DNA of 51,365 nt from UBA6019 sp035535055 (GTDB lineage Bacteria > Chloroflexota > Dormibacteria > Dormibacterales > Dormibacteraceae): contig DATLQT010000040.1 in the NCBI GenBank assembly GCA_035535055.1, positions 1-51,365 of the forward strand, written 5' to 3'. This document shows, piece after piece, positions 1-8,516 of this stretch; positions within the stretch are counted from its first letter, which is position 1, and each line of letters opens with the position of its first letter. Below the pieces are notes generated by a model. The model was not told the origin of the DNA and searched no databases. It saw only the letters and a program-made list of their open reading frames with translations. The position numbers and the translations under genes were made by a program.

Positions 1-45
1 TTTGTAAACCGCTGGTTGGGGGTTCGATTCCTCTCGCCGGCTCCA
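1..45 (+). tRNA. tRNA-Thr (anticodon TGT), 3' part only
   Basis: The window opens inside a tRNA. Seen: anticodon loop TTTGTAA at 1-7 with anticodon TGT at 3-5, T-arm loop TTCGATT at 23-29 closed by G-rich and C/T-rich stem strands, acceptor strand CGCCGGC at 35-41, discriminator T and an encoded CCA at 43-45. The TGT anticodon reads ACA (threonine). The 5' half lies outside the window. Its acceptor end is repeated about 700 bases downstream. Confidence 0.88.
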
Positions 46-148
46 ATTCAAAAGAGCCCGATTTGCACTCGCCCGCGCCCGAGACTCACGTCTGTTTGGT
101 CTCAGGTCTCCCGAAATATGCGGCACCGATCAGGAGTTGAAATCAGCA

Positions 149-731
149 ATGAAGCCGGTATTACTGGTGATCATCGCCAGCACCCGACCCGGGCGATTGG
201 GCCTCCCGATCGCCAACTGGGCGATCTCCGAAATCGAGAAGGAAGGGGACTTCGCGGTCGACGTCGCCGACCTGGCGCTGATGAATCTCCCGATGCTCGA
301 CGAGCCGCACCACCCGGTGCACCAGAACTATACGAAGCCCCAATACCATCGCCTGGAGCAAGCGGGTGGACGCCGCCGACGCGATTCTCATCGTCACGCC
401 CGAGTACAACTACGGGATGCCGGGCAGCCTCAAGAACGCGCTCGATTTCCTCATGCACGAGTGGAATTACAAGCCGGTCGCCTTCATCAGCTACGGCGGA
501 ATGTCGGGCGGCATGCGTTCGGTCCAGATGGCCAAGCAGGTCGTCTCCACTCTTAAGATGGTGCCGCTGCCGGAGGCCGTGAACATTCACATGGTTCCGA
601 AGTACTTCCAGGACGGCCAGTTCGTCCCGGAGGAGGCCCAGGAGAGCGCCCTCAAAAAGGTCCTCACCGAATTGACTCGCTGGGCGGCGGCGCTGCGCAC
701 GTTGCGAGTGACCCAGCCGGCGGCGGCTTAA
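149..731 (+). pseudogene. NADPH-dependent FMN reductase, frameshifted
   Basis: Flavodoxin-fold NAD(P)H:FMN reductase family, a cytoplasmic enzyme that passes electrons to flavins. The first part encodes the phosphate-binding start (VLLVIIASTRPGR). The second part, from about 345, encodes the signature TPEYNYGMPGSLKNALD and SYGGMSGG. The two parts are in different frames: after YTKP the protein continues as TIAWSKRVDAADA only if one base is skipped near 341-347, so there is an apparent one-base insertion (or two-base deletion). ATG 149 is preferred because AGGAG lies at 132-136. The joined product would be about 193 aa, normal for the family. It may be a true pseudogene or a sequencing error. 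It sits between tRNA-Thr and copies of that tRNA's end. Confidence 0.8.
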
Positions 732-739
732 GCTCGACC

Positions 740-775
740 CCTCTCGCCGGCTCCGCTCTGTGCGCCGGCTCCGCT
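740..775. repeat. copies of the tRNA-Thr acceptor end
   Basis: Bases 740-754 repeat 15 bases of the tRNA-Thr 3' end (30-44) exactly. The overlapping 13-mer CGCCGGCTCCGCT at 745-757 recurs at 763-775 after 5 bases. Such copies are left by tRNA-targeted integration, or by loss of a duplicated tRNA gene. The enclosed 700 bases hold only the broken flavin reductase. Confidence 0.55.
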
Positions 776-791
776 AAGTTTCTAGCGCGAT

Positions 792-1367
792 TTGAACCGG
801 TTACCAGCCCTGGGGCTGCTGCTCTGGCTGAGCGCTTGCAGCGTCACCTACGTGCCACCCCCAAAGGGAATTCCAGCGATCACCGAGCCAGCTCCGCCGC
901 CGAGTGCGCCCACCAGCAAGGGCGAGGCGGCCGGGAACGTCGCCTGCCCGACCACGGCCAGTGCCGGCGCCGCCTACACCGGGTTCGGCGCGGCGGCCGC
1001 CGACTTCAACGCCGGCCACCAGGGTCAGAACCTGCTGGTCCGCTGCTCGACCGATCTCAAGGTCATCGTCCTGCAGCTCGACATCTCGCCGGCGAGCGAC
1101 GCCGCCAACGCGCTGGCGATGGCCAGGGGGGAGCTGCCCAACGACCTCAAGCCGATCTACGACAGGGCCGCTCCGACCTGCCGGGACCTCCAGTTCCAGA
1201 GCGCCACCCTCAGGTCGATGCTCGGGGTGGACGATCCAGACGGCGTCGTCAACATCGAGCTGGAGTCGGCGCTGGCGCCGAACCTCGCCTACAGCGACAA
1301 CAAGGTTGACATGGCCCTCATTCACCAGCAGTACAACCTGGGCGAGACCCAGCCCTGCATCCGCTGA
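792..1367 (+). CDS. putative lipoprotein of unknown function
   Basis: A 191-aa protein with a signal peptide ending in lipobox LSAC (lipidated Cys16), so it is predicted to be exported and membrane-anchored. A Pro-rich spacer (residues about 20-45) leads into a soluble domain of about 140 residues with cysteines near residues 54, 87, 132 and 190, which could form disulfides. I do not recognise the domain. The start is a TTG at 792 without a clear ribosome binding site; it is chosen because the signal peptide begins there. The gene converges on the DUF2277 gene, with stops five bases apart. Confidence 0.72.
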   Translation: MNRLPALGLLLWLSACSVTYVPPPKGIPAITEPAPPPSAPTSKGEAAGNVACPTTASAGAAYTGFGAAAADFNAGHQGQNLLVRCSTDLKVIVLQLDISPASDAANALAMARGELPNDLKPIYDRAAPTCRDLQFQSATLRSMLGVDDPDGVVNIELESALAPNLAYSDNKVDMALIHQQYNLGETQPCIR

Positions 1368-1372
1368 ACGAA

Positions 1373-1573
1373 CTAGGGCCGGCTCAGCGACTGGAGCAGG
1401 CTTCGGGAGCTGACCGCGATCTCCTCGACCGCGACCTCGAAGGCTTCCTGGTTGCGGCGCGACGGCTGTCGGTAGCCGCTCACCTTGCGGACGAACTGGA
1501 GGGCGGCCGCGCGGATCTCCTCGTCGGTCGCCGGCTCGTCCCCCCGGCGGAGCGTCTTGATGCTTCGGCACAT
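1373..1573 (-). CDS. DUF2277 family protein
   Basis: A 66-aa protein that matches the DUF2277 family along its whole length: opening MCRSIKTL, central ATDEEIRAAALQFVRKVSG, and a C-terminal helix with AFEVAVEEIA. The usual size is 65-90 aa, so it is complete. Function is unknown; it is small, soluble and probably cytoplasmic. It lies 16 bases behind the RDD gene on the same strand, so the two are probably co-transcribed. ATG start. Confidence 0.85.
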   Translation of the reverse strand: MCRSIKTLRRGDEPATDEEIRAAALQFVRKVSGYRQPSRRNQEAFEVAVEEIAVSSRSLLQSLSRP

Positions 1574-1589
1574 GAGAAGGAATTCTGCT

Positions 1590-2372
1590 TCAGACCGGCT
1601 CTTCGCGGGCGGCCAGGTCAGCCAGCCGGTCGAGCGCCGCGAGCGGTCCCTCGCGGACGACCGTGTCGCCTAAGGCCCGTCGCAGCGCCGGCTCGGCCCG
1701 GCTTGCCAGCACCGACCTCCGCCACGAGTCCAGCTGGAAGCGCCGGAGAGCGTAGGCGGTGACGAACTGGCGCAACTCGGGCTCCAGCCCGCGAAGGAGA
1801 GCCGCGTCGGCGGGCGCCAGCCGGACGGCCGGGGCAGCGTCGGGCGAGGTCGCCAGGAGCTGGGAAAGGCGGACCGGGGCTCGCTCGCGGACGACGACGG
1901 TGCCGGCTGCCAGGTCGCCCAGGCGCTTGCCGCGGCCGTTCCAGAAGAGCGCGATGATCCCGATTCCGTAGAAGAAGGGCAGGAAGTCCACGATCCGGAC
2001 CAGGTTCCGGATCACGGCCTGGCTGAGCTGGATCGGCTCGCCCTGGTCGCCGACCACGCGGAGGCCGAAGGCGTACTTGCCGAGCGTCTTCCCGGACCAG
2101 ACCGCCTCCGACACGGGGAAGTAGCCCCAGACGACGATGAAGCCGAGGATGGCGGCGACGACCAACGCCACGTTCACGTCCCCGACGACCCCGCCGATCG
2201 CAAGCCCGCTGACCAGGGCGACGACCAGAAGCAGGACCTGGAGGGGGAAGTCGATCATCTGGGCGAGGAAGCGGCTGCCCGGCCCCGCCAGCTGGTAGCC
2301 GAAGGTGACCAGCTCGGGGGTCGCGACGATCAGTTCGTCGCCGGTCGCGCCGGCAAAAGGATCAACCGCCAC
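1590..2372 (-). CDS. RDD family membrane protein
   Basis: A 260-aa integral membrane protein of the RDD family, whose members are proposed transporters or structural membrane proteins. Residues about 20-150 contain the family pattern: an early arginine in the first hydrophobic segment (GSRFLAQMIDFPLQ), further membrane helices, then GKTLGKYAFGLRVV and the tail motif GKRLGDLAAGTVVV. A C-terminal region of about 90 residues is soluble, helical and Arg/Ala-rich. Start GTG at 2372. Its start faces the SpoIIM gene 26 bases away, the pairing usual in the RDD/SpoIIM/DUF58/MoxR neighbourhood. Confidence 0.88.
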   Translation of the reverse strand: MAVDPFAGATGDELIVATPELVTFGYQLAGPGSRFLAQMIDFPLQVLLLVVALVSGLAIGGVVGDVNVALVVAAILGFIVVWGYFPVSEAVWSGKTLGKYAFGLRVVGDQGEPIQLSQAVIRNLVRIVDFLPFFYGIGIIALFWNGRGKRLGDLAAGTVVVRERAPVRLSQLLATSPDAAPAVRLAPADAALLRGLEPELRQFVTAYALRRFQLDSWRRSVLASRAEPALRRALGDTVVREGPLAALDRLADLAAREEPV

Positions 2373-2398
2373 CGAGGACGGCAGTCTAACGTTCGGGG

Positions 2399-3364
2399 AT
2401 CAGGGCCGACGAGTTCATTGCACGGCGGAGGGCCGACTGGGCGCGGCTTGAGGACCTTCTTCGTCGCGGCCGCCGGGGACGGCTGGGAGGCCTCGCGCCG
2501 GCCGAGGTGCTGACGCTCGCCGGCCTCTACCGGCAGGCGACGGCGGACCTGGCCCGGGCGAGACGGGACTGGCCCCAGGAGCCGATCACGGTCTACCTGA
2601 ACCGGCTCGTCGGCCTCGGCTACTCCGTCGTGTATCGGCGCAGTGGCGACTTAGGCCGCCGTCTCGCCGAGTTCTACCTCCTCACGCTGCCGCGCACTTA
2701 TCGCGCCGCCTGGCCCTTCCTGGCCGCCTCGGCCCTTCTCCTCTTCGGGCCCGCCCTGGTCGCCTTCCTGGCCATCCTGGCGAACCCGCAGTTGGCCTCT
2801 TCGATCGCGCCCCCGGACATCATCAGCGTGGTTCAGCACCACCAGACCTGGACCAACATCCCTCCCTCGGCGCGGCCCGCGATGGGCGGCCTGATCATGG
2901 CCAACAACATCAACGTGGCGATCCTAGCCTTCGCGCTCGGCATCGCGGCCGGGCTGCCGACCATCTTCGTGCTGATCAACAACGGCGTCAGCCTCGGCGG
3001 CATCTTCGGCCTCACGACCGTCTACGGCGTCCAGGGACTGCTGGCCGACTTCGTCATCGCCCACGGCGTTCTCGAGCTGTCGGTGGTGGTCGCTGCCGGC
3101 GCGGCCGGCCTGATGCTCGGCTGGGCGGTCATCGCGCCCGGGCCCTACCGGCGGGGTGACGCTCTATCACGCGCCGCCAGGCGAGCCCTCGTGCTCCTGG
3201 CCGGCCTGACGCCGCTCCTGGTCATCGCCGGGACGATCGAGGGGAACCTCAGCCCGTCGGCCGCGCCGACCGCCGTCAAGGCGGCTGTCGGGATCTCGAG
3301 CGGCATCCTCCTCTACGGCTACCTGCTGCGGAGCGGACGCGAGGATTCCAAAACGCCCGGCTAG
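2399..3364 (+). CDS. SpoIIM-like (DUF95) membrane protein
   Basis: Stage II sporulation protein M family, a multi-pass membrane protein. Outside spore formers it accompanies RDD, MoxR and DUF58 genes and its role is not settled. Seen: a cytoplasmic N-terminal region (LARLYRQ-type helix), then about five membrane segments including the conserved NNINVAILAFALGI and HGVLELS. The first ATG/GTG/TTG in frame is GTG 2507, but coding similarity runs upstream (ADEFIARRRADWARLEDLL) to an in-frame TAA at 2387, and only ATC 2399 or ATT 2417 could start it. I place the start at 2399, giving 321 aa. A mutated or rare start codon is implied. Confidence 0.8.
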   Translation: MRADEFIARRRADWARLEDLLRRGRRGRLGGLAPAEVLTLAGLYRQATADLARARRDWPQEPITVYLNRLVGLGYSVVYRRSGDLGRRLAEFYLLTLPRTYRAAWPFLAASALLLFGPALVAFLAILANPQLASSIAPPDIISVVQHHQTWTNIPPSARPAMGGLIMANNINVAILAFALGIAAGLPTIFVLINNGVSLGGIFGLTTVYGVQGLLADFVIAHGVLELSVVVAAGAAGLMLGWAVIAPGPYRRGDALSRAARRALVLLAGLTPLLVIAGTIEGNLSPSAAPTAVKAAVGISSGILLYGYLLRSGREDSKTPG

Positions 3365-3433
3365 TGGCTTTCGTTCGCGCTAGGCGTCACTCACACTGCC
3401 GCCACCAGTCCGTTCGAGGGGAGAAGTCTTCAA

Positions 3434-4260
3434 ATGGCGGTTCACCGGGTCGGTGTCGGCGCGTTGCTCGGCTTTGCCCTGCTCTGCTTTTTCCTGGCGA
3501 CGGTCGCTGATGCCTCGGTGCCGGGTCAGGGGCGGTGCTGACGGTCTCTCAACCCGGCCACGGCCTCGTGACGCAGCCCTTCACCGCCACCTTCACATCG
3601 GTGCAGCACTGCAGCGGGCAGGGCTGGAGCGAGGTGCGCTTCTACCTCGACGGCAACCCGGCAGGATCGGCCCTGCGGCTCTCATCCTGCTCGGCCACCC
3701 TGCAGGTGACGCCCTCCGCGCTTTCGCCGGTCCCGCAGCCAGGCGCCCACGCGGTGACGGCGAGCCTCGCCACGCCTGGCGGCACGCTGGCCAGCAGCGG
3801 CCTGTCGGCGACCTACGTCGTCGACGCGGCAACCGTCTCGCCCACGCCCACACCGACTCCCACGCCGACGCCAACTCCGACTCCAATAACGACGCCGACG
3901 CCGGCGCCCAGCTCGAACCCGACCCCGACACCCTCCGCGACGCCCACGCCGGCTTCGGGCTCGACGCCGACACCCGCCGCCTCCAACACTCCGGGTCCCG
4001 TTGCCACTCCTCAGAGACCGACGCAACCACCGGGTGGCCTCACCGCCGGGCCGACGCCCGGCCCGCAGTCCGCCGCCGTCCCCGGCCCCGGGACGGGCCT
4101 CGACATCGCCGGCGGGGCTGGCCTGCCGGGGGGTGCCATCGCCTCACCCATTGCCTGGAACCAGCTCCCCTACCTGCTCGGGCTGCTGGGCCTGGCCATC
4201 CTGCTGGCCGCCGCGCTGCTGGGCAGGAGCCTCACCGACGCGCAGAGGCGCAAGGATTAG
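3434..4260 (+). pseudogene. secreted, Pro/Thr-rich, C-terminally anchored protein with one frameshift
   Basis: From ATG 3434 the sequence encodes a clear signal peptide (LLGFALLCFFLATVADA) that runs into TGA 3539-3541. The frame one base over, open from 3529, carries the rest: a beta-rich Ig-like domain (residues about 35-135), a Thr-Pro repeat linker, then a hydrophobic C-terminal anchor (LPYLLGLLGLAILLAAALL) and a basic tail. Adding one G to the GGGG at 3529-3532 joins both parts into about 275 aa. This is either a sequencing/assembly error or a fresh one-base deletion. The linker would span the cell wall or surface layer. Function unknown. Its TAG overlaps the DUF58 stop of the opposite strand. 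Confidence 0.65.
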
Positions 4261-5585
4261 AGGAGCGCCCGCTCCTTCAGCTCTAGGTAGCGCTCGACCA
4301 GCGCCGGGCTGAGCTTCCCGGCCGGCACGTCGAGCCCCAGCACTCCGCCCCGCCGGAGGGCCTCGAAGCTCTGGCGGCGTGCGGTCAGGAGCTCCTCCGC
4401 AGCGGCCCACTCGTAGGCCCGCGCCGAGCGGTCGATGGGGGCGTCGCGGGCCTCGATCAGCGCCGGGTCCTCCATCGCCACCACCAGCACCAGGTGCCGG
4501 CTGGAGAGCCAGAGTGCCTGCGCCACCAGGTCGCGGGAGGCGTTGGGGTCCAACACGTCGGTCAGCACCACGACTAGGGACCGGCGGCTGACCCGCCTGG
4601 CGACCAGGCTGAATGCCTCTCCGAAGTCGGGCTCCACGAACTGCGCCCGCACCTTGTAGAGGGCGCCGCTGAGCCGCGTCACCTGGGCGGCGCTGCGCTG
4701 CGGCGCCAGGAAGGAGTCGACCCGGTCGGTGAAGGCGACCAGGCCCACCCGGTCACCCTGCTGTTGCGCGAGCCAGCCGAGCAGGAGGGCTGCGTTGACG
4801 GCGTGGTCGAGCTTGCTGAGGTTGCCGGCCGGCGCCGTCATCAGGCGCCCGCAGTCGAGCAGGATCATCACCTGCTGGCCGCGCTCGGCCTCGACCTCGG
4901 TGGTCACCGGCTGGTCGCGACGGGCGGTCGCCTTCCAGTGGATCCGTCGAGGATCGTCGCCGGGCAGATAGTCGCGCAGGCCGGCGAACGCCGTCGCGGC
5001 GCCAGGCGGCCGCGAGCGGCGCTGACCGGGCCGGTAGGGCATCCCGCGCCTCTGGGTCAGCTGGTACTGCCGGATGGCTAGCACATCCGGGTAGACGGCC
5101 GCCGGCTGCTGGGCCGGGAGGCGGAGCTGCCGCATCCACCAGCCGTGCCGCCGCCAGGTCCGGATCTCGATCGGCCCGAACTGGAAGGCGCCTCGGTGGG
5201 GCGGCCGGACGGTATAGCCGATGATCCACTCGCCGCGCCCGTCGAGCCGGCCGCGGACCTCGCGCCGTCCCGGCGCCAGGGAGGCGGGCACGTGGTCGGC
5301 GAGGATCACTTCGAGCCCCGCGGCGAGGGGGTTGCGGAGGCCCACTAGGATCTCCTGCTCAGCGCCCAGTGAGAGCGGGTTGGGGACGTCGCGGGTCGCC
5401 TCCCAGCCCCTTCGCCCGGGCAGCGTGGCGGCGTCGCGGACGAGCAGGAAGAGGAGGATCAGCGAATAGGCGACCGCCGGCGCCCAGAGCAGGGGACCGA
5501 GCTGGACGAAGGCCACCAGCAGGCCGGCGCCGCCGAGCCCGAGCAACAGCCGGGGACGGGGGACCAGCCCGCGGACGGCGTTCAG
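4257..5585 (-). CDS. DUF58 domain protein (MoxR-associated)
   Basis: A 442-aa protein with two N-terminal membrane helices (residues about 14-50), a beta-sandwich region, and the DUF58 signature LRDYLPGDDPRRIHWKATAR near residue 205. A von Willebrand A-like region follows, with MILLDCGRLM and VVVLTDVLD. DUF58 proteins act with MoxR ATPases as membrane-linked VWA partners. Last gene of the five-gene operon. The first standard start is TTG 5546, but the frame is open to a CTG at 5585 whose TG belongs to the MoxR stop (CTGA). I choose CTG because other junctions in this operon use the same NTGA overlap. Confidence 0.85.
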   Translation of the reverse strand: MNAVRGLVPRPRLLLGLGGAGLLVAFVQLGPLLWAPAVAYSLILLFLLVRDAATLPGRRGWEATRDVPNPLSLGAEQEILVGLRNPLAAGLEVILADHVPASLAPGRREVRGRLDGRGEWIIGYTVRPPHRGAFQFGPIEIRTWRRHGWWMRQLRLPAQQPAAVYPDVLAIRQYQLTQRRGMPYRPGQRRSRPPGAATAFAGLRDYLPGDDPRRIHWKATARRDQPVTTEVEAERGQQVMILLDCGRLMTAPAGNLSKLDHAVNAALLLGWLAQQQGDRVGLVAFTDRVDSFLAPQRSAAQVTRLSGALYKVRAQFVEPDFGEAFSLVARRVSRRSLVVVLTDVLDPNASRDLVAQALWLSSRHLVLVVAMEDPALIEARDAPIDRSARAYEWAAAEELLTARRQSFEALRRGGVLGLDVPAGKLSPALVERYLELKERALL

Positions 5586-6529
5586 CGTGGCGGCGTCACC
5601 TGGGCGATCACGCCCTCCAGCACGCTATCGGTGGTGTGGCCGGCGACCTCGGCCTCGGGCCGGAGCAGGAGTCGGTGCCGGAAGGTGGGGCGGAGGACGC
5701 CCTTGACGTCGTCGGGGGTCGCGTAGTCACGGCCCTCGAAGGCCGCCGCCGCCTTGGAGGCGAGCAGCAGCAGGACCTCCCCTCGAGGGCTGGCGCCGAG
5801 GGTCAGCTCGGGCGCGTTGCGGGTGGCGACCGCCAGGTCGACGACGTATCGCTTGAGCTCGTCGGAGAAGGTCACCCTGGTCACCTCGTCGCGCACGGCG
5901 GCCAGGTCTCCCGGGTGGACCACCGGGTTCACCCCGGCCTGGACCGGGTCCCGGAGCTGGACGCCGGAGTCCCACCGGCGGAGCACCTCCAACTCCTCCT
6001 CGGGGCTCGGATAGTCGAGCACCGCCTTGAAGAGGAAGCGGTCCTGCTGTGCCTCGGGGAGTGGATAGGTGCCCTCGTACTCGATCGGGTTCTGGGTCGC
6101 CAGCACGATGAAGGGATCGGGCAGCGCCTCCTGGTGGCCCTCCATGGTGACGCCGCGCTCCTCCATCGCCTCCAGCAGCGCCGACTGGACCTTAGCCGGC
6201 GCGCGGTTGATCTCGTCGGCGAGCAGCACGTTGGTGAAAACCGGTCCCCGGCGGATCCGGAACTCGCGCGATTGGAGGTCAAAGATGGAGGTGCCGACGA
6301 TGTCGGAGGGGAGCAGGTCGGGGGTGAACTGGACACGGCCGTAGGCTAAGTCGAGGGCGCGCGCCAGGGACTTGGCTAGCAGCGTCTTGGCCACACCGGG
6401 CACGCCCTCCAAGAGCACGTGGCCCCCGACCGCGATGGCCAGGCCGCAGAGGCGGACCGCCTCCTCCTGGCCGACGACCGCCTTGCCCACCTCGGCGTTG
6501 AGGCCGGCCCGGAACTCGCTCGCCTTCAT
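5582..6529 (-). CDS. MoxR family AAA+ ATPase
   Basis: A 315-aa cytoplasmic AAA+ ATPase of the MoxR family, chaperone-like partners of VWA proteins such as the adjacent DUF58 product. Walker A is GVPGVAKTLL (residues about 39-48), Walker B is LLADEINRAP, sensor 1 is VLATQNPIEYEGTYPLPEAQ, and the C-terminal lid has SPRGEVLLL. Length is normal. ATG 6529 overlaps the DUF4350 stop as ATGA, so translation is probably coupled. Confidence 0.95.
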   Translation of the reverse strand: MKASEFRAGLNAEVGKAVVGQEEAVRLCGLAIAVGGHVLLEGVPGVAKTLLAKSLARALDLAYGRVQFTPDLLPSDIVGTSIFDLQSREFRIRRGPVFTNVLLADEINRAPAKVQSALLEAMEERGVTMEGHQEALPDPFIVLATQNPIEYEGTYPLPEAQQDRFLFKAVLDYPSPEEELEVLRRWDSGVQLRDPVQAGVNPVVHPGDLAAVRDEVTRVTFSDELKRYVVDLAVATRNAPELTLGASPRGEVLLLLASKAAAAFEGRDYATPDDVKGVLRPTFRHRLLLRPEAEVAGHTTDSVLEGVIAQVTPPR

Positions 6530-7626
6530 CTGCGCGCCATAGGGTAGGCGAGGTCATGGAGCCGCCGGGCCGCGGCCAGGAGCGCTCGGTCCGAGCCGGC
6601 GCCCCCGTCAGCCTGCGCCGCGGCCTCTTTGTAGTCGGTGGCCAGGGCCGGCGCGCGCCTCGCCATGACCTCATCGAGGCGGGCGAGGGGCACATCGCTG
6701 CGCAGTCCGAGCCGCGCCGCCAGCGCGCGGCGGGTCGCCTCCGAGACGACCTGGAGCGCGAGGGCGCTCCCGCCCGCCTGCCGGAGGAGGTGTCCGACCG
6801 CACTGGCGTACTCGGCGGCGGACCGTCCGAGGCGTCCTACCGGAGCCAGCCGGGGACCGAAGGCGCGGCCGCGGAGCACCAGACCGAGGAAGACCAGCAG
6901 GGCGGCCCCGAACAGTCCCTCGCCGAGCGGCTGCCGGGTCCAGTCGCCGGAACCGCCCGCGCCGAGGCCGTGGTGGAACTCGTCGAAGGCGACCGTGCCG
7001 GGGGTCATCGCCATCAGGTCGGCCGCCAGCCGCCCGTTATCGTTGGTTTCCAGCCAGCCGTTGCAGAGGATCTCTGGGGCGGCGACGCCGATCACGCGGC
7101 CCTGGCCGAGCGCCTCCTCGATCACCGTGGCGTCGCCGCCGGCGCTTTCGACCAGCACCGCCTGGGACGGAGTGGGGCGGTAGGGCTCATTGAAGGAGTC
7201 GTCGCCCACCGTGGTCACGCCGGCGAGGACCGGCGTCACCGCCGTCCCGTTCACTGGGGCCGGGTTGCCGCGGTGAAGGTCGAAGGCGAGGGCCAGGCGG
7301 GTGTCGAGCTGGTCGTCCGCGTAGACGAGGGTGCCTCCGGCCCGCACCCAGGCGGCCAGGCGGCCGGTCTCGCCGGGCGTGAAGGCGATCGGGTCGAAGA
7401 CGAAGAGCGTCGCCGGCGGCCGCGGCAGGTCGAACGAGACGGTGATGGTGTCGACCGAGTGGCCGAGCGACCCCGCGTACTGGCTCAGGGCCGAGGTCCC
7501 GTTGGGCCCGTCGCTGAGCGAGCTGTGCTCGGGCGAGTCCTGCCGGGCCCCGTTCTGGGCCAGGATCAGGACCGCGGCCAGGGCCGCCAGCAGGCCGAGG
7601 GCCAGCCAGCCGCCGCGCCCGCTCAC
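6526..7626 (-). CDS. DUF4350 domain membrane protein
   Basis: A 366-aa protein. A first membrane helix (residues about 7-24) is followed by an extracytoplasmic DUF4350 region (TSALSQYAGSLGHSV, GGTLVYADD, GRVIGVAAPEILCN), a second helix (GLFGAALLVFLGLVL) and a cytoplasmic tail with SAAEYASAVGHLLRQAG. DUF4350 proteins regularly lie between MoxR and DUF4129 genes. GTG 7626 is chosen over upstream starts because it overlaps the DUF4129 stop as GTGA and leads directly into the membrane helix; the longer reading upstream is only a shadow of DUF4129. Confidence 0.88.
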   Translation of the reverse strand: MSGRGGWLALGLLAALAAVLILAQNGARQDSPEHSSLSDGPNGTSALSQYAGSLGHSVDTITVSFDLPRPPATLFVFDPIAFTPGETGRLAAWVRAGGTLVYADDQLDTRLALAFDLHRGNPAPVNGTAVTPVLAGVTTVGDDSFNEPYRPTPSQAVLVESAGGDATVIEEALGQGRVIGVAAPEILCNGWLETNDNGRLAADLMAMTPGTVAFDEFHHGLGAGGSGDWTRQPLGEGLFGAALLVFLGLVLRGRAFGPRLAPVGRLGRSAAEYASAVGHLLRQAGGSALALQVVSEATRRALAARLGLRSDVPLARLDEVMARRAPALATDYKEAAAQADGGAGSDRALLAAARRLHDLAYPMARR

Positions 7627-8516
7627 GCGGCCTCCGCCGGTCGGGTCAGGCTCCGGTGGCGCTCCGCCAGCTTTTCGAGCTGCCGGTACTCCGTCTCCTC
7701 CAGTGACCGAAAGCCGTAGACGGCCCGCTCGAAGGCGACCAGGAGGGGCCGCAATTCCTCCATCTCGCCACTGGAACGGAAGAGCTCGCGGACCGTCAGC
7801 GGGCTCGACTCCCAGTAGGGCTGGCCGCTGAGGTTGGTGGCGACGCCCGCCACCAGCGCCCGCACGGCGGCCGTCCAATCGCCCGCTGCCGCCGCCGCGT
7901 CCGCCGCCTTGAAGCGGTCGGTCGCGTGCCGTGGAACATCCTCCCGCGCCGCCTCCTGCGCTCGCGTAGCCCGGGTCAGACTCGTTCTCGCGATGAGACC
8001 GGCCACCCCCGCCGACAGCAGGCCCAGGAGGGCGATCACCGCCCAAAGCGTCCAGCTGGGCAGGGCTCCGAGCTGGAGGGTGGCGAGCCAGCCTAAGAGC
8101 TGGGTCAAGAACCAGTTCCAGAAGCGGTCCCAGGGCGACTGCTGGCCGAGGAGCCCCGAGTAGCGCGACTCGGAGAGGATCCGGTGCAGCGAGGCCTGGG
8201 CCTGGGCCGGGTTGGAGACGTCGCCGGGGCGGTCGACGGCCGCCACCAGCGCGTTGAGCCGCACCTCGGCGTCCCCGTAATCGGGCGGGTTCCGGCGGAG
8301 ATCGGCGAGGATGGCCGGCTGGGAATCGCCGGTCTCCACCGCCAGGACCCGCAGCGCCTGCTGCGCCGCGTCGGAGCGCCCGTGCAGCCCCTCCTCGACG
8401 AAGCTCCTGGCCTGCTGCACGGCCAGTGCGTAGCTCTGCTCGTCAGCACTCGCGGCCGGCCCTGCCAGGGTGCTGGCGAGGAGCGCGGCGAGAAGGGCGG
8501 GGAGGAGCCGTCTCAG
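7623..8516 (-). CDS. DUF4129 domain protein
   Basis: A 297-aa protein with a signal peptide (RRLLPALLAALLASTLAG), an extracytoplasmic helical region, one membrane helix (LWAVIALLGLLSAGVAGLI) and a C-terminal cytoplasmic DUF4129 domain with SPLTVRELFRSSG and FERAVYGFRSLEETEY. The first standard start (GTG 8420) lies after the signal peptide and would remove it. The only way to keep the signal peptide is CTG 8516, whose TG is shared with the preceding gene's TGA. This is the strongest of three CTG start cases in the window. Same operon as DUF4350, MoxR and DUF58. Confidence 0.85.
   Translation of the reverse strand: MRRLLPALLAALLASTLAGPAASADEQSYALAVQQARSFVEEGLHGRSDAAQQALRVLAVETGDSQPAILADLRRNPPDYGDAEVRLNALVAAVDRPGDVSNPAQAQASLHRILSESRYSGLLGQQSPWDRFWNWFLTQLLGWLATLQLGALPSWTLWAVIALLGLLSAGVAGLIARTSLTRATRAQEAAREDVPRHATDRFKAADAAAAAGDWTAAVRALVAGVATNLSGQPYWESSPLTVRELFRSSGEMEELRPLLVAFERAVYGFRSLEETEYRQLEKLAERHRSLTRPAEAA

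Noticed and set aside
3841..3990. DNA tandem repeat or minisatellite
   Set aside because: The periodicity is that of Thr-Pro codons in the linker of the secreted protein, so it is explained as coding sequence.
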